Shown in pieces: positions 1 through 6,199 of a DNA stretch of 6,199 nucleotides. The stretch is taken from assembly GCA_002350445.1 (NCBI GenBank), contig DEEV01000113.1, positions 28,232 to 34,430 of the forward strand, written 5' to 3'. This stretch comes from Treponema sp. UBA2869. GTDB taxonomy: Bacteria; Spirochaetota; Spirochaetia; Treponematales; Treponemataceae. Numbering within the stretch: the stretch's first letter is position 1; each line of letters starts with the position of its first letter. A program made the position numbers and the translations under genes. Below the pieces are notes generated by a model that saw nothing but the letters and a program-made list of their open reading frames with translations, searched no databases and had not been told where the DNA came from.

Positions 1-891
1 ATAGTTGCGGCAGGTCCTTCTCTCGACAAAAAGATTGAAGCCTTAAAAAGCAGACGCAGCGAACTTTATATTATTGCAACAGATACTGCATTTTCTGTTT
101 TATCAAAAAAAGGCATAAACTCAGATGCTGTAGTTTCCATAGACGGTCAGAGTGTTTCGTTTAATCACTTTTTTACACGTTCAAATACTGCCGCAAAAGA
201 CACTCATTTTTTGTTTGATTTATGTGCTAACAGTTCTGCAGTAAATCATATAATTAGCAAAGGATTTAATGTAAGTTTTTTTGTAACAGGGCACCCGCTT
301 TCACTTTACGCAGACAGTTTTTCAGACAGAAGTTTTCTTAAGCTTTACTCGGGAGCCGGAACAGTTACAATTACCGCAATAGATTTTGCTGTAAAATCCG
401 GCTTTAAAAACATAGAAGTTTACGGAGCCGATTTTTCCTATTCAAACGGCAAAGCATACACAAAAGGAACTTATCTGGACGCGCTGTATTCAAAATTTCA
501 AAGCCGCATAAAAAACAGCCAGACAGATTTTGACAGACTTATGTTCCGTACAGAACTTGAAAAACTTTCAGAAAAAAGAACAAGTACACAGACGCTTTTA
601 CGCTACAAAGAATCTCTGCTTGAATATCTTAAAAACAACAGACTTAGTTTTACAGACAAAGACGAAGTTTATTTTATAAAAAATAATTCAAAGTCAAAAC
701 TTTTAAGTAATACAAAGGCTTTTAATTATGAATTATTTCTTGCTTCCATTAAAAAAGAAAATCCGCAAAGTATTAAACAGATTTTTCTCCCATACATTGC
801 ATGGCTTAGAAAAAATAAAAAATACAAAAATTACAGCTTTAATGAATTTCTAAAACTTGCATACTCGTCTTTTGTTAGTTATAATAAATAG
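1..891 (+). CDS. DUF115 / MptE-like (MAF_flag10) protein, C-terminal part, 5' end cut by window edge
   Basis: The frame is open from base 1 to the TAG at 889-891, giving 296 residues with no start in the window; the TTG at 211 lies mid-domain and is not the start. Residues 2-8 read VAAGPSL, the glycine-rich nucleotide-binding motif that opens the DUF115/6-hydroxymethylpterin pyrophosphokinase MptE-like fold. It is followed by a strand-helix stretch with IIATDTAF (24-31) and VVSIDGQ (44-50), then SGAGTVTITAIDFA (117-130) and IEVYGADFSY (138-147), the usual second half of the domain. After residue ~155 the protein becomes Lys-rich and helical (160-296) with no domain I recognise. In other flagellated bacteria this family includes motility-associated factors needed to glycosylate flagellin, and Treponema flagellins are glycosylated; a glycan role here is inference from the family. 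The next gene starts one base after this stop, so the two are probably co-translated. Confidence 0.85.
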   Translation: MVAAGPSLDKKIEALKSRRSELYIIATDTAFSVLSKKGINSDAVVSIDGQSVSFNHFFTRSNTAAKDTHFLFDLCANSSAVNHIISKGFNVSFFVTGHPLSLYADSFSDRSFLKLYSGAGTVTITAIDFAVKSGFKNIEVYGADFSYSNGKAYTKGTYLDALYSKFQSRIKNSQTDFDRLMFRTELEKLSEKRTSTQTLLRYKESLLEYLKNNRLSFTDKDEVYFIKNNSKSKLLSNTKAFNYELFLASIKKENPQSIKQIFLPYIAWLRKNKKYKNYSFNEFLKLAYSSFVSYNK

Positions 892-892
892 T

Positions 893-2143
893 ATGAAAAA
901 TCGCTTTATTATTCCGTATTCGGTTGCAGCTTCAATTTTATTTATTTTTGCACTTGCGTTCCTTGGCATAAATCTTTATTCAGAATACGAGGACGGAATT
1001 CCTCGTACACAGGAAATTCAAAAACAGCTGGTTATGTCTTTAAAACAAAAAATAGTTTCAAAGGACTTTTCAACAATTTCAGAGTGTATTGAAAATTATC
1101 AGGATTTTGATTCGCTGGACATCTCATGTGATTCAACATCAATTTTCAACTATAGTTATAATGGAAACAGCCGAAGCTCAACTTCTTCTTTAGTTCAGCC
1201 GTATACAGATTCTTTTTCTGCAGATGGAAGAGTTTATCGCATTAATTCAACTTTGTTTTTACTTCGTCCCTACTCTATTTTTTATTATTCACGCATTTCA
1301 TTCCTTATAATTTTAATTGTAACTGTTATTACAGGCGTGCTTATTTTCTATGTAAACAGCATTGATTCAGCATCAAAGTATTCTGAGGAAGATGCAGACG
1401 AAACAGCTTCTGATGAGGAATATTTTGAAAACGAAAATGATGGCAATATAAACCAGATAGAATCAGAAAAAAATTTGGAAACTTCTGAAATTCAGCTTCA
1501 GCAGGCTTCTGTTCAAACACAAAACTCTGGTTCTGCAGACGTCCAGGAAACAATTGCCGCAGCGCCACAGCAGCCTCAGCCAGCAAAAGAAGAAACACTT
1601 CCAAGCGACGAAATTAAGCCATTAAATCTTGCTAAAAATAACACAGAAACACCTTCCGGACTTTTTTCACCTGTAACAGGACTTGGCTGGGAATCTTACC
1701 TTCTTACAAGACTTGATAATGAAATAAACCGTGCAATTGCATCAGAATTTGACATTGCCGTTTTTGTAATAAAAGTTCCGGGCGTAGAAAGAACAAATCC
1801 GCTTACAGCAAAAATCTGCGAATATCTTTCGGTTCAGTTCCAGTTTAAAGATTTGATTTTTGAATACAAGGACGACAGTTACGTTGGTCTTAAGATAAGC
1901 ATGACACTTGATCAGGCTTTAAATTTTGCAGACAAGCTTCATGCAGATATAAACAGAATTCTTGAAAATGCATCAAAATGTTATATAGGAATTTCTACAC
2001 GTTCTGTACGAATGGTAACTGCAGACAGAATTTTGCAGGAAGCAGACGAAGCTCTTAAGCACGCTCTTACAGATAATGATTCGCAAATAATTGCTTTCCG
2101 TGTAAATGCAGAGAAATACCGCAAATTCGTAGAAACTGAATAA
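893..2143 (+). CDS. Two-TM membrane protein with degenerate GGDEF domain
   Basis: This 416-residue protein starts at ATG 893, one base past the upstream stop. An in-frame TTG at 857 was rejected because it lies inside the previous gene and would put 12 extra residues before the natural MKNR n-region. No Shine-Dalgarno is visible, so initiation is probably coupled to the upstream gene. Layout: TM helix ~6-27; periplasmic segment ~28-132 with two cysteines (64, 79); TM helix ~134-156; an acidic then Gln/Ala/Pro-rich linker ~157-255; and a C-terminal domain ~257-405. That domain follows the GGDEF order: SPVTGL (259-264) for D.LTGL, YKDDSY (325-330) for yGGDEF, CYIGIST (363-369) for the S.Gia strand, and LQEADEALKHA (381-391) for the AD.ALy.AK helix. 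By eye the metal-binding Asp is Lys294, GGDEF is KDDSY, and the RxxD inhibitory site is QFKD (317-320). Cyclase activity is therefore unlikely; a binding or scaffold role is inference. Confidence 0.85.
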   Translation: MKNRFIIPYSVAASILFIFALAFLGINLYSEYEDGIPRTQEIQKQLVMSLKQKIVSKDFSTISECIENYQDFDSLDISCDSTSIFNYSYNGNSRSSTSSLVQPYTDSFSADGRVYRINSTLFLLRPYSIFYYSRISFLIILIVTVITGVLIFYVNSIDSASKYSEEDADETASDEEYFENENDGNINQIESEKNLETSEIQLQQASVQTQNSGSADVQETIAAAPQQPQPAKEETLPSDEIKPLNLAKNNTETPSGLFSPVTGLGWESYLLTRLDNEINRAIASEFDIAVFVIKVPGVERTNPLTAKICEYLSVQFQFKDLIFEYKDDSYVGLKISMTLDQALNFADKLHADINRILENASKCYIGISTRSVRMVTADRILQEADEALKHALTDNDSQIIAFRVNAEKYRKFVETE

Positions 2144-2179
2144 ACTCTGATTTTATTTTTTCTCAGTCTCTTTGTTTTT
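2131..2179 (+). terminator. Weak possible terminator at the convergent junction
   Basis: Bases 2131-2139 can pair with 2163-2171 (AGA-A-ACTGA against TCAGT-C-TCT, one A/C mismatch, about 23-base loop). The run TTTGTTTTT at 2171-2179 follows directly, which would suit termination of the plus-strand pair. The long AT-rich loop and AT-rich stem make it weak, and there is no matching T-run for the minus-strand operon. The arms lie in the last codons of the two converging genes because only 9 bases separate the stops. Confidence 0.2.
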
Positions 2180-2782
2180 AAGGTCTTCTAGGGCATCTGT
2201 AAATTTTTTGATGCTCTTGCTGTCCGGGAACTTTTCTTTTAATGATTTTAACAGTTCTTCTGAAGTTGCAGCGTCATTTTGAGAAAGTTTTATTGCAATA
2301 AGATTTTCAAGATATTCTGAATTATCAGGCTGCTTTTCAATTAATGCCGTGTAGATTTCTTCTGCACTTTCGTATTCCCCTTGCATTGCATAAACATACG
2401 CTAGAGAAGCTTTTAAACTATCATTTGCAGCATCTTTTTTTAGAAGGTTCTGAAAAGAAATTTCTGCATTTTTCCAGTCTGATTTTTGAATATAAACCAG
2501 CGAGCATTTATACAAGGCAGCAGAATACATGCTTTTGTTTTCCATTGCATACTTATAAAAAACAAGAGCTTTATCATAATTTTTAAGTGAATAGTATTCG
2601 TTGCCCAATTCATAATACTGTTTATGCAAATCTTTTTTAGTTAAATCAGCATCACCGGGAATTGGAACCGGTTTTGAAACACAGGAGAAAAACAAAAATG
2701 CAGTCATTAAAACAAGGACGCCGCATAAGCACCCCTGTTTAGGTAAACGAAAACTAGCCAAGAACGATTTTTTCAATTTCAT
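2153..2782 (-). CDS. Small TPR-repeat lipoprotein
   Basis: The product is 209 residues from the ATG at 2780-2782 to a TAA. The signal peptide has a basic start (MKLKK), a hydrophobic core ~19-32 and a lipobox LFFSC, so Cys34 is the likely lipidated residue; the bulky Phe at -2 fits the relaxed spirochaetal lipobox. The mature part is nearly all tetratricopeptide repeats, about four at 54-87, 88-121, 122-155 and 156-189. Good TPR spacing shows in YELGNEYYSLKNYDKALVFY (57-76) and in AYVYAMQGEYESAEEIY (128-144). A Lys/Glu-rich tail follows. Such proteins usually scaffold protein contacts at the inner face of an envelope membrane; the partner here cannot be read from sequence. The start lies 29 bases inside the end of the UPRT gene and has no clear Shine-Dalgarno, so coupling is likely. 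A TTG at 2830 would add 16 residues ahead of the signal peptide and is less plausible. Confidence 0.85.
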   Translation of the reverse strand: MKLKKSFLASFRLPKQGCLCGVLVLMTAFLFFSCVSKPVPIPGDADLTKKDLHKQYYELGNEYYSLKNYDKALVFYKYAMENKSMYSAALYKCSLVYIQKSDWKNAEISFQNLLKKDAANDSLKASLAYVYAMQGEYESAEEIYTALIEKQPDNSEYLENLIAIKLSQNDAATSEELLKSLKEKFPDSKSIKKFTDALEDLKNKETEKK

Positions 2783-3791
2783 AAAGCTGAGATTTATACA
2801 ATCCGGAAATGTTGTGGCCGTAATCTGCAATCAGCTGAATCATATTGCGAGGAGCATCTTTTGTATCGCAGCCATTCAAGCGGTCGCCGGCATCTCCAAG
2901 ACCTGGCATAATATAAGCCTTCTCATTCATTACAGGGTCAAGCCACAAAGTATAGCAGGTACAGTTTTCGAGAGCGCGGGTTACGCGGATTGAACCTTTA
3001 AGAGTAGAAATTGTATTAAAGAAAGCAATTGATTTTGGACGAACACCCTGACTCTGAAGATATTTTACAACAGTTACAAGGGAACCGCCAGTTGCATTCA
3101 TAGGATCAGCAAAAATCAAATCTTTACCATCGAGCTGTTCAAGATTAAAGAAGGATTTGTTAAGGTCCATGATGTATTCCATATCAGCTTCGTTCTTTGT
3201 ATCGTTGCGGCTGATTTTAAAAAGAGCAAAAGGTGTTTTATAGCCGTGGCTTGAATATTCCTGAATTTCCTTAGACATAATCATACTTGGAAGAAGAGCA
3301 CCACGAAGCATTACACACATAACGGTATTTTCAATTTTGTGGTCGATGTCTGGAATTTTATGAACTGCATAATTCTGAACCGGAAAAGTTACCGGAGTCT
3401 TAACTATCATGTGACCTTTTTTGTCAGAATGCTGGTCTGTATAAGCCATGCGGAAAAGCATTTCGTAAGCGCGCTGACTGTAATACATAAATTCCTGATG
3501 GTCGGTACGTTCATCGCGAAGTTTTGAAATAACGCGGGAACATTCTGCATGAGCACCTTCTTCGGTAACAAAAGAGTAAACCTTAATTGCAGGATGCTTT
3601 GCACAAATTTCCTGCATTTTATGACCCATTTTATCGTAGCCTTCAATGATTTTTGCTTCATCAACAGGCTCAAAAGACTTCATTGTATCCTTAAAAAGCA
3701 ATTCCAAAGTCTGCAAATCATTCATATCTTCAGATGTAAGATATCCATCCAAATCTTCTGCTTTTAAAATAATTTTGTTGTCTTTTGTCAT
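2754..3791 (-). CDS. upp: Uracil phosphoribosyltransferase, long form
   Basis: UPRT joins uracil to PRPP to give UMP and pyrophosphate (pyrimidine salvage, cytosol). The PRPP loop is clear at 228-237 (ADPMNATGGS, compare DPMLATGGS), and the uracil-binding loop at 293-304 reads YIMPGLGDAGDR, nearly the textbook sequence. The early UPRT segment is recognisable at ~86-114 (RVISKLRDERTD, later MLFRMA). At 345 residues it is far longer than the ~208 of typical bacterial Upp: ~84 residues precede the fold and ~37 follow the uracil loop. The normally conserved LRAG of the early catalytic loop reads LRGALLP (162-168) here, and RNDTKNEADMEY (195-206) replaces the usual RNEET region. These differences leave some doubt about the exact substrate, but loss of function is not implied. 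The start is ATG 3791 with GGAG six bases upstream; the gene lies 12 bases after the preceding lipoprotein gene and overlaps the next by 29. Confidence 0.88.
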   Translation of the reverse strand: MTKDNKIILKAEDLDGYLTSEDMNDLQTLELLFKDTMKSFEPVDEAKIIEGYDKMGHKMQEICAKHPAIKVYSFVTEEGAHAECSRVISKLRDERTDHQEFMYYSQRAYEMLFRMAYTDQHSDKKGHMIVKTPVTFPVQNYAVHKIPDIDHKIENTVMCVMLRGALLPSMIMSKEIQEYSSHGYKTPFALFKISRNDTKNEADMEYIMDLNKSFFNLEQLDGKDLIFADPMNATGGSLVTVVKYLQSQGVRPKSIAFFNTISTLKGSIRVTRALENCTCYTLWLDPVMNEKAYIMPGLGDAGDRLNGCDTKDAPRNMIQLIADYGHNISGLYKSQLYEIEKIVLG

Positions 3792-3797
3792 TTTACG

Positions 3798-3801
3798 CTC
3801 C
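3798..3801 (-). promoter_or_regulatory. Shine-Dalgarno for the UPRT gene
   Basis: GGAG on the minus strand, six bases before the ATG at 3791, inside the 12-base gap between the two genes. It fixes the UPRT start and is one of only two clear ribosome binding sites in the window. Confidence 0.75.
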
Positions 3802-3803
3802 GT

Positions 3804-4718
3804 TTATAAAACAATAATTTTATATAGCTGCTCTTTTTTAAGCTTTATATTGCTGATTTTAAGTTTTGTTGAAGATTCAATTTCTTCCTGGCCGTTTGCA
3901 AGACTAAATGCAAGCGCAAGCATTGACCGTCCGGCTTTAAGATATTTTTCGCTCTTAAAATTAAACTCAATAGAAAGAAGATACTGGTCTGCATGTTTTG
4001 GATCTGTTACAAAAGAACCCTTTACATCAACAAGCTGAAGGTTCAGCTGCGCGCCGGTTAAAATTGTAAGGAAGGACTGCGGCTTATTTGCATAAAATCT
4101 GATTTCGTTATCTGCTGTTTTCAGATAATCATAAAGCGAATCAGAAAGCTGAGGTTCGAAAAGAGCATCTTCACAGTCGTCTCCATTGTATTTAAGGTAA
4201 TCATAGGTTTCTACCATTCCAACAAGATTGCGTCCAAGGCAAATCAGGTCTTTGGAAGGAAAGGCAATATCAACAGAATCCTTATGATAAAGATTGTACT
4301 TATTTGCAGTCTGTGCAGAAACATATTCCATTGTTTCCCAACCGTTTTTCTTAGACATAATTGACGGCACGTATTTTAAAGGAACATCGGCCTCTACTGC
4401 TGCCTGAATCTCTGTATGGTTTTTATGACGGTTAAGTCCGCAATAAACCTTTGTAATTCTGTCTGACAGATTTTTTGCATCTGAATCAGAAACATCACGA
4501 AGATTGTTTTTTATAATTCTTTCAATAAGTTTTTTATCTGCTGCGGCCGGTATTGCCATATAAAATGAACTTTCATTATCTAAAAGATAAAGAGGGTCAA
4601 CTTTATTTTCATCAAGCTCTGCAGGCAGGGTTTTACAGCCCGAAAAGAAGACTGTAAAACCGAGTAAAATTACAGAAATTGCAGCGGAAAAATTCCGCCA
4701 GAACTTATGCTTTTTCAA
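3804..4718 (-). CDS. Lipoprotein resembling T. pallidum TP0453 (outer-membrane-associated)
   Basis: I place the start at TTG 4718, giving 304 residues; GGAG sits eight bases upstream and the protein then opens MKKHKFW, a proper n-region. Earlier in-frame starts lie deep in ileS and would put a long basic stretch before the signal peptide. The hydrophobic core is ~11-25 and the lipobox FSGC makes Cys28 the lipid site. The mature protein has no catalytic motif I recognise. From memory, SFYMAIPAAADKKLIERIIK (51-70) resembles the N-terminal part of TP0453, which has a YLYLPVAAN..LISRIIEN segment, and AQLNLQL (223-229) resembles its PQLNLPL. TP0453 is a lipoprotein of the inner leaflet of the outer membrane that inserts amphipathic helices into membranes. 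In T. pallidum ileS is, as I recall, TP0452, the adjacent gene, which matches the order here. Candidate amphipathic helices are 61-73, 80-92 and 257-274. The family call rests on recalled sequence plus gene order. Confidence 0.7.
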   Translation of the reverse strand: MKKHKFWRNFSAAISVILLGFTVFFSGCKTLPAELDENKVDPLYLLDNESSFYMAIPAAADKKLIERIIKNNLRDVSDSDAKNLSDRITKVYCGLNRHKNHTEIQAAVEADVPLKYVPSIMSKKNGWETMEYVSAQTANKYNLYHKDSVDIAFPSKDLICLGRNLVGMVETYDYLKYNGDDCEDALFEPQLSDSLYDYLKTADNEIRFYANKPQSFLTILTGAQLNLQLVDVKGSFVTDPKHADQYLLSIEFNFKSEKYLKAGRSMLALAFSLANGQEEIESSTKLKISNIKLKKEQLYKIIVL

Positions 4719-6199
4719 CAGTAAAACTCCATTTTTTGTCGTCTGCTTCAACTTCGTAAGCTCCGGAAAGACCAGCCTTCCATTCAGTTTTAGAAGCAAG
4801 AGTTTCGTTTGAAATGTAATCTGCAAACATTTTGTATGCAGCTTCCAGATCTGCGTCTCCGCCAAGCACAAGGTTAATGCGGTCTGTTACATTATAACCG
4901 TTTTCCTTGCGCTGGTTCTGAATACCGCGGATAAGGTCACGAACATACCCCTCTTTTTTAAGTTCATCTGTGATTTTTGAATCAAGACCAACTGTAAGAG
5001 TTCCGTCGTTCAAAACCTTAAGGTCATCTTTTTCAAAGCGTTCTACAAGAACTTTTTCTTCGTTAAGTTCTACAGTTGTACCTGCAACATCAATAGAAAG
5101 CTTTGTTCCGTCAAGAATTGACTGAATTTGCTCGCTAGAAAGAGTCTGAATAATACCAGCAGCCTGCTTCATTAAAGGTCCAAGTTCTTTACCAAGAACC
5201 TTAAAGTTAGCTTTTGCCTTGTATTCAACAAGCTCGTCTTCGCGGTCATGGAATTCAACCTTTTTAACGTTCAATTCTTCGGCAATTGTATCCTGCATTT
5301 CAGACAAAACTGATTTTTCGTTTGGATTACGTGTTACCAAAGCAACGCTTGCCAATGGCTGGCGGTTCTTAAGGTTGAACTGATTGCGCAAGCTGTGTCC
5401 CATAGAAACTGCCTTCTGTACAGTTGCCATCTTGAACTCAAGTTCTTCGTTAATCCATGCCTTGTTAGGAGCTGGATAGTCGCAGAGATGAACTGACTCC
5501 TTATCTTCAGAAGTCTTAAGATTCTGATACATTTCTTCTGTAATAAATGGAACAAATGGAGCTGCAACTTCTGCAAGAGTCTTGAGGGCAATATAAAGTG
5601 CTTCGTAAGCTTCTGCCTTGTCGCTGTCGTTTTCTGATTTCCAGAAGCGGCGGCGGCTGCGGCGGATATACCAGTTATTAAGTTCATCAATAAATTTTAC
5701 GATTGGGTCAATAGAACCAGAAAGATCATAACTATCGAGAGCAGCAGTTACGTCTGTAATAAGTTTCTGAGTGATAGAAAGCAGCCATGCATCCAGAGGA
5801 TTTGAAGGGAGCTTTGAATCAAACATATGACCTGTTGGAGAAACCTTATCAATATTTGCATAAGTTACAAAGAATGAGTAAGAGTTCCACCAAGGAATAA
5901 TAATTGACTTAAGAACATCGCGAACACCTTCGTCTGAGTAGCGGATTTCATCTGCCTTAACAACAGCTGAGTGCATAAGGAAGAGACGGATTGCATCTGC
6001 ACCAAACTTGTTGATTGCTTCAACAGGGTCTGTGTAGTTGCGCAGTGACTTTGACATCTTGCGTCCGTCAGAGGCAAGTACGATTCCGTTTACAATACAG
6101 TTTTCAAAAGCAGGCTTGTCAAAAAGCTGGGCTGCAAGAACTGTAAGTGTATAGAACCATCCGCGGGTCTGGTCCAGACCTTCAGAGATGAAGTTTGCA
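4705..6199 (-). CDS. ileS: Isoleucyl-tRNA synthetase, C-terminal part, 5' end beyond window
   Basis: This class I synthetase charges tRNA-Ile with isoleucine in the cytosol. The 497 residues present are roughly the last 45% of a ~1050-residue enzyme. Residues 5-16 (SEGLDQTRGWFY) and VNGIVLASDGRKMSKSLRNY (36-55) form the end of the catalytic core, with the KMSKS ATP loop at 47-51. The anticodon-binding helical domain covers ~136-260, with WYIRRSRRRFW at 176-186 and PFVPFITEEMY at 214-224. The remainder is the DUF5915-type tail, with LRNQFNLKNRQPL (270-282) and NFKVLGKELG (331-340). Phrases such as EGLDQTRGWFY, and the lack of the C-terminal zinc-binding cysteines (one Cys after KMSKS, at 239), mark the eukaryote-like IleS2 class rather than the E. 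coli type. The ATG of KMSKS is internal, not a start. This is the first gene seen of the minus-strand operon; any T-box or promoter would lie past the right edge. Confidence 0.97.
   Translation of the reverse strand, partial: ANFISEGLDQTRGWFYTLTVLAAQLFDKPAFENCIVNGIVLASDGRKMSKSLRNYTDPVEAINKFGADAIRLFLMHSAVVKADEIRYSDEGVRDVLKSIIIPWWNSYSFFVTYANIDKVSPTGHMFDSKLPSNPLDAWLLSITQKLITDVTAALDSYDLSGSIDPIVKFIDELNNWYIRRSRRRFWKSENDSDKAEAYEALYIALKTLAEVAAPFVPFITEEMYQNLKTSEDKESVHLCDYPAPNKAWINEELEFKMATVQKAVSMGHSLRNQFNLKNRQPLASVALVTRNPNEKSVLSEMQDTIAEELNVKKVEFHDREDELVEYKAKANFKVLGKELGPLMKQAAGIIQTLSSEQIQSILDGTKLSIDVAGTTVELNEEKVLVERFEKDDLKVLNDGTLTVGLDSKITDELKKEGYVRDLIRGIQNQRKENGYNVTDRINLVLGGDADLEAAYKMFADYISNETLASKTEWKAGLSGAYEVEADDKKWSFTVEKA
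4727..4730 (-). promoter_or_regulatory. Shine-Dalgarno deciding the TTG start of the TP0453-like gene
   Basis: GGAG on the minus strand, eight bases before TTG 4718, within the last codons of ileS. No in-frame ATG or GTG lies between it and the signal peptide core, so this site selects the TTG start and a 14-base overlap with ileS. Confidence 0.6.

Noticed and set aside
1341..1604. 87-codon open frame on the minus strand
   Set aside because: It lies opposite the low-complexity linker of the membrane GGDEF protein; its Leu/Gln-rich composition mirrors that linker.
2144..2152. Possible strong bidirectional terminator between the converging genes
   Set aside because: Only a weak mismatched stem with a T-run on one side is present; nothing suits termination in both directions.
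2653..2730. ATG preceded by AGGGG on the minus strand within the TPR lipoprotein signal region
   Set aside because: It is out of frame with the lipoprotein and stops after about 22 codons (MRRPCFND...), so the good Shine-Dalgarno match looks fortuitous.
3646..4038. 130-codon open frame on the plus strand across the UPRT/lipoprotein junction
   Set aside because: It is antisense to two well-supported genes, has no ribosome binding site and no recognisable motif; a by-product of codon use on the other strand.
5646..5662. GC-rich CGG/CTG repeat-like patch in an AT-rich window
   Set aside because: Fully explained by the Arg-rich RRSRRR motif of the IleS anticodon-binding domain.
6022..6057. ATG at 6057 as the start of a 450-residue protein
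   Set aside because: It is the Met of the KMSKS motif; the frame continues upstream with clear IleS sequence to the window edge.

Overview
The window looks like chromosomal core DNA from a host-associated spirochaete of the genus Treponema. It is AT-rich and almost fully coding. It carries lipoprotein signal peptides ending in relaxed spirochaetal lipoboxes (FFSC, FSGC), a eukaryote-type isoleucyl-tRNA synthetase, and next to ileS a lipoprotein that resembles, from memory, T. pallidum TP0453. The genus call is inferred from gene content and order, not from a database match.

Plus strand, 1-2143: two closely linked genes. The first is cut by the left edge. It encodes the C-terminal part of a DUF115/MptE-like (MAF_flag10) protein, a family often tied to flagellin glycosylation. 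One base after its stop begins a two-TM membrane protein whose cytoplasmic end is a GGDEF-type fold with its signature residues replaced.

Minus strand, 6199 down to 2153: four genes in a tight, partly overlapping run that reads as one operon. The order is ileS (C-terminal ~497 residues; the 5' part lies beyond the right edge), a TP0453-like lipoprotein starting on TTG inside the ileS stop region, a long uracil phosphoribosyltransferase, and a small TPR lipoprotein starting inside the end of the UPRT gene. The operon thus mixes translation, pyrimidine salvage and two envelope lipoproteins. The two gene sets converge with only 9 bases between stops.

No gap exceeds about 12 bases, so promoters must lie outside the window. 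I saw no RNA genes, mobile elements, CRISPR arrays, attachment sites or sizeable repeats. The points most worth following are the TP0453-like envelope lipoprotein, the divergent long UPRT, and the inactive-looking membrane GGDEF protein coupled to a DUF115 gene. I did not find a convincing wholly new system.
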